Shown in pieces: positions 1-8,762 of a DNA stretch of 27,592 nt; positions within the stretch are counted from its first letter, which is position 1; every line of letters begins with the position of its first letter. The DNA lies in IMG/VR virus record IMGVR_UViG_3300010370_000187, positions 1 to 27,592 of that record. The stretch is one strand, 5' to 3'. The translations under genes were made by a program, and so were the position numbers. Origin of the DNA: a virus. The notes beneath the pieces are model-generated. The model made no database searches. It saw only the letters and a program-made list of their open reading frames with translations, and was not told where the DNA came from.

Positions 1-450
1 AGCGGTCGGGTGAGCAGTAGAGAACAGCGCAACACCGTCGCCACCGGGGTAGCTGGCGGAGAAGCCGTTGTTCAGCACCGCAGCGCCCTTGACCTGCTTG
101 GTGTGAGCCATGGAACGAGCCATTGCCTTGGTGTAGCGGCCAGCCAGGCGGTCGTAGAGGTTGTCCTCCACGGCTTCCTCGGTCAGCGCAAACGCCATGG
201 CAATCGTCTCATGGGTGTAGCGAGCCGTGAAGGACTCGATTGCGTTGTCGTACTGGACGCCAGCGCCTTCGGTCTTCACCGGTGCTGCACCAAAGCCGGT
301 CAGCATGACTTCCTCTTCAAACGCACGATCCGAAGTCTCGATGGAGAAAATCTCCTCGTGCTCGTTTTCGTAGCGCTTGTACTCCAGACCGAACAAAGCG
401 TTCAGGCCAGGCTCCAGTTCTTTTACAAGTTGTGAACGGGTAATTGCCAT
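1..450 (-). CDS. Major capsid protein (N-terminal part, runs off window)
   Basis: The minus frame from the ATG at 450 is open to base 1, giving 150 residues with no stop, so this is the N-terminal part of a longer gene. It begins MAITRSQLVKELEPGLNALF and continues with a charged, Glu-rich segment and the stretch ALTEEAVEDNLYDRL. I remember this pattern from major head proteins of uncultured short-tailed phages. It is the last gene visible in the late operon, after scaffold and decoration candidates, which is where a capsid gene is expected. A GGAG in the end of the upstream gene sits 7 bases before the ATG, and the gap between the two genes is 2 bases. The capsid role is inferred from similarity and order; an abundant virion protein of another type is the main alternative. 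Confidence 0.75.
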   Translation of the reverse strand, partial: MAITRSQLVKELEPGLNALFGLEYKRYENEHEEIFSIETSDRAFEEEVMLTGFGAAPVKTEGAGVQYDNAIESFTARYTHETIAMAFALTEEAVEDNLYDRLAGRYTKAMARSMAHTKQVKGAAVLNNGFSASYPGGDGVALFSTAHPTA

Positions 451-452
451 GA

Positions 453-1034
453 TTAAGCTCCGTCAGCCTGCACACCATTACTTCCGTACTGGTGCTGATT
501 AAGTTTCACAACCACCACTGCGTACTGGCCCAGATCGTTGCCGGCTTGTTCGCTCAAGCCAACAATCTTCATGGTCAGTGCTGCAGTCTTCGCGGGGGTG
601 CCCAAAGTGCCAGAAGACACACCAGTGGTATTGCTACCGGTGGTCGCGGCCGTGGGATCGGCGTTCTTGCCGATATCGGCCTGGGTGATCGTTCCAGCAG
701 CCTGAATCAGGAACAACTGGCTGGGATCGTCCAGCACTTCGCACACGATCAGGCCGATGTTGGGAGTGATATTACCGGGGTAATAGTTCTTCCAGGTCGG
801 CTTGTCAGCGCGGGTGGGGTCGTTGTACTGAACGCCGTTGAACACGCCCGTGGGAGCGACGTGCGTTGAGGCGTCGTACTTGATGATGTAGCCGTCATAG
901 ACGACAACCAAATCACCTTGATAGATTGCGGTTCCATAACCGGCTTCAATCTGATACCCGTACTGCTTTTGAGCACCGGTGGCAGAAAGATTGCCGACAG
1001 GACGCAGTCCAAAAGGCTTATTGACGTTTGCCAT
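453..1034 (-). CDS. Putative head decoration / minor structural protein
   Basis: 193 residues, starting MANVNKPFGLRPVGNLSATG. The protein is rich in Gly, Thr, Ala and Asn, with alternating beta-type stretches such as GDLVVVYDGYIIKY and QYAVVVVKL. It has no signal peptide or membrane segment. A Thr/Ala/Gly-rich low-complexity loop lies at about residues 128-148. The start is supported by GGAG 7 bases upstream. It lies directly upstream of the major capsid gene and downstream of the scaffold, a usual place for a capsid decoration or stabilising protein. The function is inferred from position and composition only; I recall similar hypothetical proteins in related uncultured phages. Confidence 0.6.
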   Translation of the reverse strand: MANVNKPFGLRPVGNLSATGAQKQYGYQIEAGYGTAIYQGDLVVVYDGYIIKYDASTHVAPTGVFNGVQYNDPTRADKPTWKNYYPGNITPNIGLIVCEVLDDPSQLFLIQAAGTITQADIGKNADPTAATTGSNTTGVSSGTLGTPAKTAALTMKIVGLSEQAGNDLGQYAVVVVKLNQHQYGSNGVQADGA

Positions 1035-1067
1035 TTGTGAACTCCGAAGTTTGGATGATTAGCCGAA

Positions 1068-1541
1068 TTACTCCGGCTTACGGAAGGAAGTGCGCGAACT
1101 CCGCTCGGGGGCCTGAATCCGCATTGACGAGTGCGCGTTCTCACGCAACAACTCGTTATCAACCGCTGTCAACTGATCCTGAGCCTTCTTGGCAAAATAA
1201 GCATTGCGCTCTTCGACAGTTTCGTTGGGAATGCGGGCCAACAAAAGTCCACCAACCGAGACCACGCCTGCATGCTTCCCATCTTCGATGGTAGGCAGCA
1301 TGCCTTGGTACTCTTCGGGCAATTCTTCAAGTCGGACTAGTTCATAGCCCTCGCGAAGACGCCCGTAGACGTTTTGTCGATCATCAAACCCATTGACCTC
1401 TGCACGAATCCAGCGATGCTGAAATCCATCGGGGGCAGGAGGGGCGTCAAGACGAGAAGGAGGGGTCCAGGGACGGCGACGCGTTTCTTTTTCGCGGCTA
1501 GCACGAGAGGCGCGGTCGATGGTAAGTTTGGTTTCGCTCAT
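1068..1541 (-). CDS. Conserved phage protein of the capsid module, unknown function
   Basis: 157 residues from the ATG at 1541. A GTG at 1550 would add three residues, but it sits inside the AAGGAG ribosome-binding site, whereas the ATG has AAGGAG 8 bases upstream, so the ATG is preferred. The N terminus is very basic (RASRASREKETRRRPWTPP). It is followed by a small folded region with GFQHRWIRAEVNGFDDRQN and VVSVGGLLLARIP, then a charged helical part and a basic tail. It sits between the scaffold candidate and the decoration candidate in the late operon. I recall similar short proteins beside capsid genes in marine and freshwater phages. A role in head assembly is inferred from position. Confidence 0.6.
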   Translation of the reverse strand: MSETKLTIDRASRASREKETRRRPWTPPSRLDAPPAPDGFQHRWIRAEVNGFDDRQNVYGRLREGYELVRLEELPEEYQGMLPTIEDGKHAGVVSVGGLLLARIPNETVEERNAYFAKKAQDQLTAVDNELLRENAHSSMRIQAPERSSRTSFRKPE

Positions 1542-1546
1542 GGTTT

Positions 1547-2479
1547 TCACTCCTTGACGTACTTGGCATATTCCTCAAGAGGAACGTTCAGTTTCTTTGC
1601 GATAGCAACTTGGCTCGGGGATAGCCGAACAGTACGGCGCGCACTATTAATTCCGGAACTCCGGCTTGCAGGGGCCACAGCAGGCGCGTGTCGCTGTGGT
1701 CTGGAAACTTGTTGCGGACTTTCATCCGAAAACCGCTTCGGAAACTCGTCCCGAAGACGGCGGTCCAGTTCAGTATAGTATTCGTCGCTGTTGGGGTCAA
1801 ATCCTTCGCTTTCCACCAAGGTTTGATGGATTCCCCAGGCAGCATAGGTCATGACCCGGTCATTGCCAAACCAAGTGTTCCTGGCAGCCCAGTCCTCAGC
1901 CTTGGGGCTGGGCGTTGGAGCCTGGCGAACCTGCTGCTGGGGCCGCTGAGCCGGTTGAGCGGCCATTTGCCGGGCCTGATTTTCCTGAGTCTGCAGCCAA
2001 CCCGACACCTGGCGCTGCTCCATGACCAGTTCAGACAACCGCTGGGTCGCCTCGGTCTCAGTATCAATGTCACCCTCTTCCCGGGCCTTGCGGATGATGG
2101 CTTTGAGCGTGGCCTGCTGGGTGTCCAGACGGGTTTTAGCCTCATTGAGCCGGCTGTAGTCCGTGTGAACCAGTTGCTGCTGCAAAATCTGGGTTTGCTG
2201 CTGCATTCCCCGGGCATATTCAAGCGCAGCCTGCTCCCGGCGCTCAGATTCGCGCATCCGGGCAGTCAGTTTTGCAATTCGCTTCTGGACAGTGTCGCTA
2301 ACGCTGTCCAATTCATCCCGTTCCGCCTGCTGGTTGCGGGTTCTGGCCTCAGAATCCTCAACGACCGCGGATTGCGACTCGTTAGGCGCCCCCAGGTCGT
2401 TTTCGACCGTCACATCTGCGGGTTTTTCGTCCGCACCGATGTCAAATTCAAGTTGAGTATCAGGAACAACGTTTGCCAT
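1547..2479 (-). CDS. Putative capsid assembly scaffolding protein
   Basis: 310 residues from the ATG at 2479. That ATG has GAGG 6 bases upstream; an in-frame GTG at 2491 lies before the ribosome-binding site and is not favoured. The N-terminal third is acidic. Residues of about 45-190 form a long Gln-, Glu- and Arg-rich helical region, strongly coiled-coil in character (for example QQQTQILQQQLVHTDYSRLN). The C terminus is basic with Arg/Ser motifs (RRTVRLSPSQVAIAKKL). An acidic start, coiled-coil middle and basic C terminus is the usual build of tailed-phage scaffolds, whose basic end binds capsid protein. It lies between a GroES-like gene and the capsid genes, matching an assembly module. 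No scaffold-specific sequence motif was identified. Confidence 0.65.
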   Translation of the reverse strand: MANVVPDTQLEFDIGADEKPADVTVENDLGAPNESQSAVVEDSEARTRNQQAERDELDSVSDTVQKRIAKLTARMRESERREQAALEYARGMQQQTQILQQQLVHTDYSRLNEAKTRLDTQQATLKAIIRKAREEGDIDTETEATQRLSELVMEQRQVSGWLQTQENQARQMAAQPAQRPQQQVRQAPTPSPKAEDWAARNTWFGNDRVMTYAAWGIHQTLVESEGFDPNSDEYYTELDRRLRDEFPKRFSDESPQQVSRPQRHAPAVAPASRSSGINSARRTVRLSPSQVAIAKKLNVPLEEYAKYVKE

Positions 2480-2487
2480 GGTTTGCC

Positions 2488-2940
2488 TCACAGGTGAAGA
2501 ATGTCTTCGGGGTCTTTAATACGCGCCAAAATCTCGTCATCGTTCAAGATTCTGATCTCGCCACCGTCAATGTTGATTCGAGCGCCTGCGTAACGGCCAA
2601 AAATGACCCAGTCGCCCTTTTTGCACCAGGCTCCGGCCGGAAACTTGGCCTCGTCCTTGTATGCAAGGTCCCCAACAGCCAGGACATACCCGCAAACAGT
2701 CGCAACCTGCTCCCGTTGACGAGTTTGCTCGGCAATGACAATGCCGCCCTTGGATTTCTCTGCCCCGCGATAAGGCAAAATAATCACGCGCCACCCAGTG
2801 GGCTGCGGAATACGGTCTAGAACCGATTCTTCCAGTTTTGCAACGTCCAGACTCCCGTCTGAACTGTATGCGTCGTCCAAAACTGGACCTTGGGCTTCTT
2901 TTTCTTCAGCCCATTTCTTTTCAAGAGCAGTCATTTCCAT
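2488..2940 (-). CDS. GroES-like (Cpn10) co-chaperonin
   Basis: 150 residues from the ATG at 2940, which has AAGGA 8 bases upstream. After a helical N-terminal extension of about 45 residues the protein follows the Cpn10 pattern: GWRVIILPYRGAEKSKGGIV, then a VCGYVLAVGD strand, then CKKGDWVIFGRYAGARINID, ending in IRILNDDEILARI. The segment SKGGIVIAEQ corresponds to the mobile loop, with a hydrophobic IVI tripeptide in the position that contacts GroEL. Host GroES is about 97 residues, so the N-terminal extension is unusual. Phage co-chaperonins such as T4 gp31 adapt GroEL to fold the major capsid protein. The position inside the capsid module fits that role, but the target is inferred. Confidence 0.8.
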   Translation of the reverse strand: MEMTALEKKWAEEKEAQGPVLDDAYSSDGSLDVAKLEESVLDRIPQPTGWRVIILPYRGAEKSKGGIVIAEQTRQREQVATVCGYVLAVGDLAYKDEAKFPAGAWCKKGDWVIFGRYAGARINIDGGEIRILNDDEILARIKDPEDILHL

Positions 2941-2956
2941 CAAATAAGTCCTTTGA

Positions 2957-3139
2957 CTAGTTTTCGGCTCTGCGTAGAAGCGACTGGATGGTCTCTTCTA
3001 CGAACTTGTAGCCCTCTAACCGGCCCATCAGGAACTTGTACTGCTCCATGTCGCGTACCCCACCAGTCAAAATCATGTCGTTCGTCTGTTGACGAAGCAT
3101 TTTGATCTCGTGTAGCAGCGTTTCAACAAACTCAAGCAT
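2957..3139 (-). CDS. Small coiled-coil protein of the late operon
   Basis: 60 residues, MLEFVETLLHEIKMLRQQ onward, almost entirely charged helix with a short GG turn. The ATG at 3139 has GGGGA 6 bases upstream; an in-frame ATG at 3151 adds MGIS but has no visible ribosome-binding site. It lies between the 44-residue basic gene and the GroES-like gene, all in one orientation. I do not recognise a named family. Small proteins in this place (between portal and scaffold) are common in related phages. A structural or assembly role is a guess from context. Confidence 0.6.
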   Translation of the reverse strand: MLEFVETLLHEIKMLRQQTNDMILTGGVRDMEQYKFLMGRLEGYKFVEETIQSLLRRAEN

Positions 3140-3205
3140 GGAAATCCCCATGAAGCAGACAGATTGGCCCCTGTCCGAAGGCTGCAGCGCATATTAGCAC
3201 CAATC

Positions 3206-3340
3206 TCAGGCAAGTTTTACCTTGTTGAAAGCGTCTTTTCGATAAACAAACGACACTTTTGGCTTTTCCGCGGGCTTTTTAACGGACTTGGGGCCCTCTT
3301 GCCGCGGTTTGGAAGGCAATTTGTTGGGTTTTTTGTACAT
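3206..3340 (-). CDS. 44-residue Lys/Pro-rich protein overlapping the portal 3' end
   Basis: The ATG at 3340 has an excellent AAGGAG 6 bases upstream and opens a 44-residue frame starting MYKKPNKLPSKPRQEG and ending in a TAA. The first 62 bases lie inside the 3' end of the portal gene in another frame; the rest is outside it. Composition is basic (about 13 Lys/Arg) with regularly spaced prolines, so it is likely extended rather than globular. The strong ribosome-binding site and the coding stretch beyond the portal stop argue for a real gene. It could bind nucleic acid or act in head assembly; the function is unknown. Confidence 0.65.
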   Translation of the reverse strand: MYKKPNKLPSKPRQEGPKSVKKPAEKPKVSFVYRKDAFNKVKLA

Positions 3341-5648
3341 CCTGGGCTCCTTTTTGGGCCAATTTGGCCTGTTCAATGGCCATGTCGTTTGATTCCCTCT
3401 GCTGATCAAAGGCCAAACGCTGCTGATCCATCTGCATCTTGGCTTGATCCCGCTGCGCGTCCTGCTGCAGTTCCTGTTTCTTGAGTTCCACAAGCGGATC
3501 AGGCCCAGGCGGCGGCCCTTCAAGCTCCGACTGCTGCTGCTTGACCTCTTGAAGGAACTGCGCAACCTTCAGCGCTACCATCGCCTCCCGTTGCAGCGGC
3601 GAAACCATCTGATCAGGGTCAGTGCCGTAGAGTCTGAACAATTCCGCTTCAGTGGTCTCCTCCGCCTTAAGACGGATGTGATCAAAAATGTGCTTCTGCA
3701 CAGTAATGGCCACCTGCGGATTGCCCGACACAATGGGCGACATCCCAAACAACAAATGCGCCAAGATGTGCGCGTCATGCTGCTGACCAGCAAACGCCTT
3801 GAGCGGCGAGCCATCCAAAGCCTGTGAATTCTCACTGGCCGGGTCCTTGGGCTTGTCCACATTCTGCGTGTTCAGAATTTGGTCAATGTCCCGCACACCA
3901 ATGGCCTCATACATGCGCCTGTAGGCCTCATACATGTTGTGCATCTGCGGCGAACTCTGCGCCAACTGCAGTTGCGTCTGCGCCATCGTGATGCGCTGGG
4001 CCACCGAGAAGATGTTGGGGTCCGACACCGGCAACACATCCACCCGGTCATCAAAGTCCCGCGCCTTGACATACCGGCTCTCGCCAGGCACATCGTACGG
4101 ATAGTGGTCCGGCAAGTACTCCGCAAAGCCCTCGGCCAACAACTTGAACTCAAGCCGCTGCGAATAATGCAGCCGCTTGTGAATGGCCGACATCACGCTG
4201 GAGCCCTTCTCCAACAACGCAATCGTCGTCCCCACCGCAGCGTTCTGGTTGCTGTCGCCCACCTGCATGTCCGTGATGCTCGACAAACGACGCCCGGTGT
4301 CCACACAGAACCCCAGCAACGTGAACAACGTCTGGCTCGGCTCCTTGTACGGCAACGGCAACATCGACGAATTGATCTCCGCCCCGCCCGTGTCAATGTC
4401 GCGCCACTCCCCCGGCTGCAGCGGCATGTCGTCATTCATGATCCGCGCGCCCTTGGCCTTGAAGCCAGCCGGCAAATTCGCCAACGTGCCCGCGTCAATC
4501 AACTGCTGCAACGCGGCCGACGCCGTCTTGCTCAAACCCCCCACCAAATGCAAGAACCCCAGGCCATACGCCCCAGGACCCTGCACCAGCAAGTAATGCA
4601 CATAGTGCTGCTTGCGACGATACAACTCGTCGCCCTCCTTCCAGTTGCGGCGAATGCCCACAACATGGCTGGTCACCTCATCAATCGTGACGATGTACGG
4701 CAGCTTGATGCCCGTAGGCTCACCATCCTCCATGTGCTCAAACCCAGGCAGGTCATAGTCCACCTGGAACTCCAACAGCACAACCTCCTCGTCATCCCCA
4801 CCCGTGGGCATAAACCCCAATACCCGGTCCTCTTCCTTGCGAATGATGTTCTGCGTCGTGTCCGCCACGGCCTGCGCCTGCGCAGTGTCCAAATACTGAC
4901 CGCGGACCACGGCCCGGCGATAAGCATTCACACTCATCGGCACACGATGCGTGATCCGAGAACACTCGCTCATCACACTTGAACCGTTGTACGGGATGTA
5001 CAGGTTCTCCGGCAGCACCAGGGCACTCGTCATGCGGCCCTTGTCCTGGCAGTAGTAGACCTTCTTGAACGCCGATCCGCCATAGCCCACAAAGAACAAC
5101 AACTGGTCAAAGTCGGGCGTGTACTCCTCCATCACCGTAGTGATCTGGTAATTCATGAAGTCCTGCACACGCTCGGCCTGCATCAACTTCTCACGCGTTT
5201 CCTTGCCCAAGACCTGCGTCCGAACTGGGCCCCCAGCAGGCATCAACTCCTTCAACGCCTGCGACTGGAATTGCACAATGGACTCGGTCAGCAAAGGATG
5301 CTGAACAGGACACGCGCCCTTGAACGGCTTGGTGCGCTCCTCAAACGAAAAGCCCAGCAACTTCATGCCCTTGCCATACTGGTCTTCCCACTGCTTGCGC
5401 GAAGACTTGTCCGCCTCAAACAGCGCCATAAGCTCCGCGGACATGCCCTGCAAGACCGACGGATCGACGACCTCAGCCAGGTTGCTGTCGAACGGGACGT
5501 CGTCATCCTCGCAATTGATCCCGACAACAACCTCACCCGTCTTGGCGTCAAACTCAATCTCGACCTTGGGCAGCGCCTCTTCGTCAACCTCAACTTCCAC
5601 GTCCCCCGCAGGAAGATCGTCCACGGTGACATTTTTTTCGATGGGCAT
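3279..5648 (-). CDS. Portal protein
   Basis: 789 residues, start ATG with AAGGA 6 bases upstream. The acidic N terminus (to about residue 60) is followed by a mixed alpha/beta body. It contains RKQWEDQYGKGMKLLGFSF, NLYIPYNGSSVMSECSRITH and the conserved-looking DTGRRLSSITDMQVGDSNQN. About 80 residues at the C terminus are a Gln/Lys/Asp-rich helix. Size and build match the large dodecameric portals of short-tailed phages, which sit at the capsid vertex and pass DNA. It lies two genes after TerL, the usual order for virion genes. I am confident of the portal call, and less so of the exact family (P22-like by size). Confidence 0.82.
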   Translation of the reverse strand: MPIEKNVTVDDLPAGDVEVEVDEEALPKVEIEFDAKTGEVVVGINCEDDDVPFDSNLAEVVDPSVLQGMSAELMALFEADKSSRKQWEDQYGKGMKLLGFSFEERTKPFKGACPVQHPLLTESIVQFQSQALKELMPAGGPVRTQVLGKETREKLMQAERVQDFMNYQITTVMEEYTPDFDQLLFFVGYGGSAFKKVYYCQDKGRMTSALVLPENLYIPYNGSSVMSECSRITHRVPMSVNAYRRAVVRGQYLDTAQAQAVADTTQNIIRKEEDRVLGFMPTGGDDEEVVLLEFQVDYDLPGFEHMEDGEPTGIKLPYIVTIDEVTSHVVGIRRNWKEGDELYRRKQHYVHYLLVQGPGAYGLGFLHLVGGLSKTASAALQQLIDAGTLANLPAGFKAKGARIMNDDMPLQPGEWRDIDTGGAEINSSMLPLPYKEPSQTLFTLLGFCVDTGRRLSSITDMQVGDSNQNAAVGTTIALLEKGSSVMSAIHKRLHYSQRLEFKLLAEGFAEYLPDHYPYDVPGESRYVKARDFDDRVDVLPVSDPNIFSVAQRITMAQTQLQLAQSSPQMHNMYEAYRRMYEAIGVRDIDQILNTQNVDKPKDPASENSQALDGSPLKAFAGQQHDAHILAHLLFGMSPIVSGNPQVAITVQKHIFDHIRLKAEETTEAELFRLYGTDPDQMVSPLQREAMVALKVAQFLQEVKQQQSELEGPPPGPDPLVELKKQELQQDAQRDQAKMQMDQQRLAFDQQRESNDMAIEQAKLAQKGAQDVQKTQQIAFQTAARGPQVR

Positions 5649-5657
5649 GTTGTTTCC

Positions 5658-8600
5658 TTAAATGTAGCGACGCTCAGTTTCCTGACGCTCGACAAAGCCA
5701 CCATGCTTAAACGGCACACCTTTGGTCAAAATCCGCTCAGCCGCCTCCGGCGACCAAGTCACGCCCCAGTGCATGTTCTGCTCCGAAGGCCCCTGCAGCG
5801 TAATTGAACGAATCTCAAACCCTGGCCCAAGGTCTTTGACGACCTGCTTGAGGTTGTTTGGCAAACTTTCGTACAACTGCGCTTGTTTGGATTCCTTGCC
5901 CGGGAATGTAGCCCCGTTCACCCCTCGTTGTACAGCCGCTTGAATTGCATTTTTAAGCAAAAGTTGCTGAACAACCGCTGGAGAATTTTCCATGTCGGCG
6001 AAAGCTTCTGGAAGTTGATAAAACGACATGTTGGGGGGAAATGTGCCAGAACGCCTGTTCTGAATTTCATTTATTCTTTTTCTTAGCGTTTGGCCCTCAG
6101 AACGAAGAGCATTATATTTTACTGAATCTTCCGGAGACAGGGCTAGTTGACCAGGGGCCAATCTTGCTGAAAAATTGTTAATTTCTTCCGTGTTGCTATT
6201 TAATTTGGCTTGGAGTTTATTTATGAGCTCCTGGTCCTTTTCCGAAGAACCTTTTCTTGGGCCATACCGCCGAATGTCTTGAAGCAGATCGCTTTGCAGC
6301 TCCGTAAAATGCATGATTTTGGCATTGCCCACATCTGGCAACGCCACTTCGTGATCTGAGAAACGACTAAATCCAATTTGATTTGGCAATTTACCAGTAA
6401 AATGTTGGCCCTGATATACAAATGGTTTTTCAACTTTAGTAAGGGCGTTATTCAAGTCTATTTTTAATAGTGATAAATCGGTTTCAACGTCTGTTTTAAT
6501 TGGACTAGTAATAGTATATGCGCCAGAATATCTATGTCTAAGAGTATCAAGCCGATTCCCGTCTGGTGAGTTGTACTGCTGGAGTCCTTTTAACTCGTCC
6601 AACATCCCTGGCGATAGGCTAAAATTAGTTAGCGCCTGAGATTGAGGGTGAATAGGGTCGTGACGATAATTAAGCAATTGTTGGACAAGCTGTGCTTCGT
6701 CTTGTTTATCGTAATCCCCACCAACAAATCTTTCAAGGTTTCTGCGGAACTGGCTTAGTTTTACTTGGGAATCCGCCGCCTTACCAACTTTTTCTGCAAG
6801 TTGTGGATCATTGAGTATGTCCTTTGTTTTGACAACAAGTTCTTTAATTGCTTCTTTGGGCATGCCAAAACCATAACCAAGAGTTGTAGCGCGCCACAAA
6901 TCAGTCTCAAACAACTTGAGTTTTTCCAATTTATCTGCATCAGCAGGGTTTACAGCAAAATTTAAACCCACCAGCCCCAATGGTTTATCGGGGTATGGAT
7001 TGTCCATGGTTTGATAATACTGACCTGGGCGCGGTTCAAAAATACGCGTCTTTAAATCTCTTGGAGAATAGACTTCCTGCAACCGGTCAAACAATTGTTG
7101 CGGCGTAATTTTGTCAGTCGCATTCAAATCAGCCAACGCTTCGTTGGTCCGACCAATGTCGTAATCTCTAAACCGCCCCCGCAGCGAATTTATAAATTGT
7201 TCCTTGGTCACCGGGCCGCGCAACTGCGCCACATGTTGATCCAAGCGCCCAACAAAAGGCGTTTCCGCGGTTGGCACATGACTTGGAATTGGCGGAGCAG
7301 GGGGCTTTGGCGTCCTTTCCCGACGTGCAACCGGCGGAGTCACAGCCGGAGTTTCCATCTGTGACAGCATCTGCGCCGCCTGGCTCGGCGCAGGTAACGC
7401 CAAAGGAGGGGCTTGCTCCAGACCGCGAGCAGAAGCAACGGCAGGAGCGGGAACAGAAGCAACGGCAGGAGCGGGAACAGGGGCAGGAGCGGGAACAGGG
7501 GCAGGAGCGCGCCTGGTCATTTCGGCAATCTTAGTAATTGGGGCCGTAACTCCGCGCGTCGCCGCCGCCGGGTTGATCAGGTTGGAAGCAAGGTCCCCGG
7601 CCCGGAAAAACGCACGCAGGGTCGGGTCCTCCGGCTCGTTGAACGCCAACCCCGCAGCACGGGCCTTGTCCTTCAAATAATCGCTGCCCCCCACAGGCTT
7701 CTCGACGTTGTAGCCAAACGGCCGCATCAACAACGTCGCCAAATCCACCGGCGCACCAACCAGATTGAACGGCAACATCGACAGCCCCTTGGCCGCCTCC
7801 GTCTGCGCCTCACCCGACTGCAAAGTCTCCGACACACGGCCCTGCTTGCGCCCCTTGCCAGAACTGGGATAGCGCCCAAACGCCGGCTTTTTCAGCTCCT
7901 CTTCCGACAATTCAGGCGGCAGTTCCGCCGTCCCCCCTCCCGAATACCCAACCGGCAGGTCGCCTCCACCATACCCAACCCCAATCATCCCCCCATCCGC
8001 CCGCTTAAGCGGCTTGCCCAACCGCCGACGCAACGCCTCAATGCTCTTGGCCCCCTCCTCTTCCTCCGGAAACGGCGAACGAACACTGACCGACAACATG
8101 TCCGGCGTCATCGTGGGAAATTCCTGGTCCAGCCACGACTTGGCCACACCCAACCGACGACCGTCCTCGTCCCGAGAACCCTCCCTGTCGTCCTCATCCC
8201 CTAAAAACGCCAGCGCCAACGCCGCTTGATACCCCGGACCAAGGCCCTCGGTCCGCGACGCCACAGCCGGCGCCTCCGAAGGAGCAGCCGCAGCAGGCGG
8301 CAAAGAAGCCGGATACGCCGCCGCAGGAGGCTGCGGCGGCTCAGGCGCAGCAGGAGTCTTCGCAACAGCCGTGTCCGCACCCAACCGCCGCTTGATCACC
8401 GAAATATACTTCTGCGTCTCCTGCGGCAACTGAGAAAAATCCGCCCCCCTGGAAACCCATCGGTCCACATTCCCAGGACCCCAGTTGTACGACGCCAGCG
8501 TCTTGTCCAAATCCCCACCATACTTGGACAACATCGCCCGCAACACGTCCCGACCTACCCGCGCCCTCTCGTCCGGAGAATCATCCTGCGCCGGCTTCAC

Positions 8601-8762
8601 CCCATACCCAGGACTGCGCATCGTGCTGTCCAAAACCTGCATCTCCCCACGCGCACCCTTGGGCGAAGACAACAAAGTCTTGCCATCACTGGCATAACGA
8701 CGACCACCACTCTCGGCCATCATCACAGCCTTAACAAGCTTGTCAAACGACTCCTGGTCCAT
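5658..8762 (-). CDS. Virion lytic transglycosylase fused to a large polyvalent-type C-terminal region
   Basis: 1034 residues. Residues 1-130 are a lytic transglycosylase (SLT/Slt70-like) domain. It has the catalytic Glu in MAESGGRRY, the GEMQVLDSTM motif, ASYNWGPGNVDRW, and a C-terminal ETQKYISVI. A low-complexity stretch follows, then a Pro/Ala linker at about residues 418-444. Residues of about 500-1034 include FTELQSDLLQDIRRYG and a later LLLKNAIQAAVQRGVNGATF; these resemble the ELQSD-type domains of large phage polyvalent proteins. The C terminus has VPFKHGGFVERQ. Such proteins are usually packaged in the virion and injected, with the SLT domain opening peptidoglycan. The DNA for about 5900-7250 is clearly AT-richer than the GC-rich N-terminal part, suggesting a graft. 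Confidence 0.75.
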   Translation of the reverse strand: MDQESFDKLVKAVMMAESGGRRYASDGKTLLSSPKGARGEMQVLDSTMRSPGYGVKPAQDDSPDERARVGRDVLRAMLSKYGGDLDKTLASYNWGPGNVDRWVSRGADFSQLPQETQKYISVIKRRLGADTAVAKTPAAPEPPQPPAAAYPASLPPAAAAPSEAPAVASRTEGLGPGYQAALALAFLGDEDDREGSRDEDGRRLGVAKSWLDQEFPTMTPDMLSVSVRSPFPEEEEGAKSIEALRRRLGKPLKRADGGMIGVGYGGGDLPVGYSGGGTAELPPELSEEELKKPAFGRYPSSGKGRKQGRVSETLQSGEAQTEAAKGLSMLPFNLVGAPVDLATLLMRPFGYNVEKPVGGSDYLKDKARAAGLAFNEPEDPTLRAFFRAGDLASNLINPAAATRGVTAPITKIAEMTRRAPAPVPAPAPVPAPAVASVPAPAVASARGLEQAPPLALPAPSQAAQMLSQMETPAVTPPVARRERTPKPPAPPIPSHVPTAETPFVGRLDQHVAQLRGPVTKEQFINSLRGRFRDYDIGRTNEALADLNATDKITPQQLFDRLQEVYSPRDLKTRIFEPRPGQYYQTMDNPYPDKPLGLVGLNFAVNPADADKLEKLKLFETDLWRATTLGYGFGMPKEAIKELVVKTKDILNDPQLAEKVGKAADSQVKLSQFRRNLERFVGGDYDKQDEAQLVQQLLNYRHDPIHPQSQALTNFSLSPGMLDELKGLQQYNSPDGNRLDTLRHRYSGAYTITSPIKTDVETDLSLLKIDLNNALTKVEKPFVYQGQHFTGKLPNQIGFSRFSDHEVALPDVGNAKIMHFTELQSDLLQDIRRYGPRKGSSEKDQELINKLQAKLNSNTEEINNFSARLAPGQLALSPEDSVKYNALRSEGQTLRKRINEIQNRRSGTFPPNMSFYQLPEAFADMENSPAVVQQLLLKNAIQAAVQRGVNGATFPGKESKQAQLYESLPNNLKQVVKDLGPGFEIRSITLQGPSEQNMHWGVTWSPEAAERILTKGVPFKHGGFVERQETERRYI
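7431..7509. repeat. Short tandem repeat coding for a Pro/Ala linker
   Basis: Two exact 24-base units (7431-7454 and 7455-7478) are followed by an 18-base shortened unit (7479-7496) and a partial unit. They are in frame with the transglycosylase gene and encode alternating Pro/Ala/Val, a flexible linker between the enzyme domain and the C-terminal region. Repeat copy number could vary by slippage without breaking the frame. Confidence 0.85.

Noticed and set aside
7431-7509. CRISPR-like short repeats
   Set aside because: Units are adjacent with no spacers, in frame, and encode a Pro/Ala linker.
7413-8204. 263-residue plus-strand open frame, Arg-rich
   Set aside because: Antisense to the transglycosylase gene; the composition is typical of a shadow frame.
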